The notes under the pieces are model-generated. The model made no database searches. It saw nothing but the letters and a program-made list of their open reading frames with translations, and was not told the origin of the DNA. 64,000 nucleotides of DNA from Hybos culiciformis (taxonomy: Eukaryota > Arthropoda > Insecta > Diptera > Hybotidae). Location: contig OZ023275.1 of assembly GCA_964007475.1 (NCBI GenBank), positions 14,301,829 to 14,365,828 on the forward strand. The letters run 5' to 3'. Both the position numbers and the translations under genes were made by a program. Positions 60,877 through 64,000 of this stretch are shown here, piece by piece; position 1 is the stretch's first letter; each line of letters starts with the position of its first letter.

Positions 60877-62893
60877 ACTATAAGGATTGTAAAAATTATT
60901 TCGCTTGCTTCATTTTGGTGATATTCAATATAGGTTTTTGCGTAAATAATTTTTTCTGTCATTGGAGCCTATGTTCAAAGAAATCGATTTTTATAGTGAG
61001 GAATTACATTTATATAGCCACTTGGAAAATATATTTTTAAGGTTTTGCAGCAGCAAAACAGCTTCACACAATATTATAAACATTTTATTTCAATAATATA
61101 TATTATAATAAAAAAGAGATAATTTCAGAATAAAAAAAAAAAAATAAAATAAAATAAAATAAATTATTGTTGTTGCACATTTCGTATTTGTGTCCCAACA
61201 ATATATATAGTATGAACTTAACACTATCCACGTGCAATATTATCCTTTTCATTCACTCACACCATCCAAAAGTCAGATATTTTTTGATCGAAACCAACAA
61301 TATTATTATTATTATTATTGTGTATGATTTTTTTTTTTATTTTTCATACAATATAATATAATGTCCGGATAGATTTAGGCTGGAATTTTTTTTTTCCAAT
61401 TTTTTTTTTTTTTACTTTTATTTTTTTTGACGATTAATTTTTTTTTACATTTTTTAGTTAATAAGTTGGAAAGGATACAGAGCAACATAATGTAGAGCCT
61501 CGAAATGAAATGAAATTTAATAGTTGTGCCAAAGAAAAATAAGCTTTCGAAAACATAACAAATGTTTGCGATTTTGTAGATATACCTATTTAGAGAAAAA
61601 GTTAAGTTTTTTGCGTTATCCTTCCTAAGATGACAGGTTTCATGATCCAAAAAGTTTGAAATTAAGTTACAAACGTTCTCGATCAGAAAATCAGAAAGAA
61701 TTTGTTAGTAGTATTATACGAAACTTTTTACTAAATCAACTCAAACACATGTCATCGTGAATACTCGTTCATTTAGTTAGTGGTATTTTTAGACCGTTTT
61801 CAAAAATCAAAAAAGAAAAACCGACTATATATTTTCATTGGATGGCCTTTGGTATACATTTTTACTTTGAGGATTTTTGTTTGAAAGTTAGAGGCTATCA
61901 ACCAAGAGCACATAATTTTCAAATAAAATTGAAATAATTCTAAATTTTATCAAAAGTTTTAATGCAGTCCGATTAAATTATTGAAAAGGGTAGAAAGATG
62001 TCAATTGCTTAAAAGAAGGATAGGGCCTCGAATGTTTCTAATGGTTCAAAGCGGTGTCTGGTATTCAAGGAAAATTCTTTTATATACATGACTTAGTGGT
62101 GTATTTGATGCATGGTATATTGAAGTAGCCTTAAAAATTTATTTATCCCCTAGTTTTAAAGTAGAATCCAATTTTCTAATAAAGAACATATTCGCAATGC
62201 CCCTTGCGTAATAATTAAAAAAAAAAAAATATAACAAAATATTTTTATAATGCGATGTGTTTGTGCGTAGATATTTTTTTTCGTTGTTTTTCTTTTTTTT
62301 TTAACCTTTTTTTAGTTAAAAAAAACGAATATTTTTTTTATTTTTCAAAACTTTTTATTTTTTATTTTTATTTTCCATTTTTTTTAATTTAATATGAATA
62401 TTCGGCATGAGACAAAGGGTTGAATAGAGTGGGCTAAAAAAATTTGCCATAGACAAAATTTTTAGTAGAGCAATAACTGAATTTTTATTGGCTGATTGAA
62501 AACAATGTACTTAGTAGTTTTCTGTCTAAAGTCGATGCAAAAAGGTCTTTATGGAAAGTTTATTTTAGCACCCTATATAGTTAAATTGGATGGTATGATG
62601 AGATTTGGGTTATTTGAGGATACAATTTTTTTTTTTTTTTTATTCATAAAATATTAAAGTTTTATTTTCGTTTTGGAATAAAGGTGTGCGTAACAAAAAA
62701 AAAAATTATAAAATAAAAATAAATATAACAGAGAAAGTTGGCAAGTAAAGTAGAAAAAAAAAAATAAAAAAATTGATAGAAAGATAGAAAATTTTTTTTT
62801 TATTATTTTATTTTTATGTTATTTTGGTTTTTTTTTTTTTTAGTTTTTATTTAAATGCGTCGTCCTCATCCTTTTAATATGCGATTGTGACAG
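60877..62893. other. AT-rich stretch, no supported gene
   Basis: A plus-strand frame at about 61970-62093 (PIKLLKRVERCQLLKRRIGP and RMFLMVQSGVWYSRKI) is mildly protein-like but unbounded. The rest is homopolymers and (ATT)n at about 61302-61319. Confidence 0.35.
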
Positions 62894-62955
62894 CAGGCAA
62901 CTTAAAAGATTTATGTAGGCAGTTAATGCAATATCGCATTAAAAATATTGAATAA
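62894..62955 (+). CDS. possible short terminal exon, unknown gene
   Basis: GATTGTGACAG at 62883-62893 could be an acceptor. The frame that follows reads GNLKDLCRQLMQYRIKNIE and ends in a TAA that is also part of an AATAAA. It is only about 20 codons, so support is slight. Confidence 0.22.
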
Positions 62956-63056
62956 AGGAAAAAAAAAAAGAAAGAAATTTATATAAATTTTTTTTGGCAT
63001 AAATTATAATAATAATTTAGCGAAATTTAAGTTTTATTTTTTTTTTTTTCTTTTAG

Positions 63057-63180
63057 ATGGGTCCACACAGCGAGATACTTACTGATCATTGAAGTTGAAA
63101 ATTTTAGAATGCCACATTGTCGTGGATTTTGGATGTCAATCTCAAGCGCTCGCAGTATTTCAAAGTTTTCTATGCGTTAA
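63057..63180 (+). CDS. possible terminal exon of an unrecognised gene
   Basis: A long T-tract ending TTTCTTTTAG (AG 63055-63056) opens a frame that runs 40 codons: WVHTARYLLIIEVENFRMPH and CRGFWMSISSARSISKFSMR, then TAA at 63178-63180. G+C rises sharply at the acceptor. A second frame beginning ATGGGTCCACACAGC ends after 11 codons. No family is recognised, and no upstream exon could be joined. Confidence 0.4.
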
Positions 63181-64000
63181 TTGTAAAATGCTCAATTTTG
63201 TATTATAATGTTGACTGCATAAGAAGCAGCAGTACCTATAAGAAATATAATTGATGTTCATTATAATTATATACAAATAGGACAGGTATTTCATATTTAT
63301 CACCACAAAGTATGCAATATCTATATAATAAATAATATTATTTTAGATCCTGCGATCGTTAGACATTATTTTTCTGCCAACAGTAGTTGTAGAATGATGT
63401 GAAATGATATTTCATTAATTAAAAAATATATACAAGAAAAGAAAAGAGTAAATGAGATAACTTTTGAGTATTGTGAGAAATTTGTTTTGAGGAAAAGATT
63501 CACCCTTAATCTTAAACTTACTGCATACCACATCGTGATGGTCATTAAAACGCTGTTAAAGCTTTAATATAATACAGAAATGCAGATAATATAAAACTTT
63601 TGAATATTAATAGTTAAAATTTCTGCATTTTGTTGCAATAAATTCATTTCATTTTTTTTTTTTTTTTTAACTGATATTTTATTCATATATGCTTTTTAAA
63701 GTAATTTCAATCTGAATTTGTTTTATATATGGGAAATATGTAGGTTGGATGACCACCTATTTATCTGAAAATAAAAAAATAAAAATAGAAAAAAGGAAAA
63801 AAAAATTTTATATTTTTTTGCGAAATAAAAATGATAACCGCATTTTTTTGCAGCTGCATTTTTTTTTTTTTATATATTTTTTTTATACTGATGGGGAAAG
63901 GGTTGATGAAGTTCAATAATATTTTGGTTGGGATATAAAAAAAAAATAAAATTAAAAAAAAATGATATTAGGTATTCAGAGTCCACTTGATGATGATTTT
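63181..64000. other. AT-rich right edge, no gene seen
   Basis: Homopolymers and short biased frames to the end of the window. Confidence 0.45.

Noticed and set aside
1..64000. CRISPR arrays, operons or bacterial genes
   Set aside because: No regular spacer arrays or bacterial-type gene packing; introns, poly(A) signals, SINEs and LINEs indicate a eukaryotic nuclear genome.

Overview
The window looks like a gene-poor, very AT-rich piece of an insect nuclear genome. The best guide is the one clear intact gene, a Fis1 mitochondrial-fission adaptor on the minus strand at 11399-11884. It reads like a dipteran/insect Fis1, and a secreted leucine-rich-repeat gene at the left edge, interrupted by introns, fits the same picture. 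A fly, possibly a nematoceran, is an inference; the sequence does not fix the species. Homopolymer A/T runs of 8-20 bases are everywhere, so most long reading frames are chance or low-complexity frames and were left out.

Layout. 3-2106: a three-exon secreted LRR gene, phase-consistent over 810 coding bases but broken by one in-frame TGA; its second intron carries an 874-bp hAT-type transposon remnant (473-1346). A sister copy of that transposon sits at 24139-25004 with a perfect 8-bp target duplication. 8020-10518: two possible terminal exons in an A/T desert, and the first copy of a tRNA-derived SINE (9118-9230; others at 55877 and 59315). 11237-11884: Fis1 with a poly(A) signal. 14812-16671: an old hAT-like end followed by the most striking object in the window, a 1469-bp foldback-like element (15195-16663). 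Its arms are packed with about 29 copies of a TTGTACAA-centred motif, its core is GC-rich and palindromic, and it is framed by an 8-bp duplication CCTAATAG.

21360-21955 and 30319-30660 hold 3' ends of non-LTR retrotransposons in opposite orientation. 25220-25594 is a 125-codon exon-like frame on the minus strand with one internal TAA. 37624-38086 is a MITE with 36-bp terminal inverted repeats. 39483-43545 contains three decayed copies of an unrecognised, lysine/glutamate-rich protein-coding repeat family, next to a 52-bp-arm hairpin. 48410-48613 is a foldback MITE, 52567-52691 a convincing small terminal exon, 56084-56806 another MITE with GGGGGTATTCTAG ends, and 57164-57528 a possible further hAT remnant with a decayed coding fragment. 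Near 60.8 and 62.9-63.2 kb are small exon-like frames.

The genes here do not form a pathway. The consistent theme is a genome shaped by cut-and-paste (hAT, MITE, foldback) and copy-and-paste (LINE, SINE) elements, with scattered short exons of genes whose other exons cannot be joined from sequence alone. Identifications of Fis1, the LRR gene, the LINE ends and the bounded transposons are firm; the isolated exons are tentative and are marked so.
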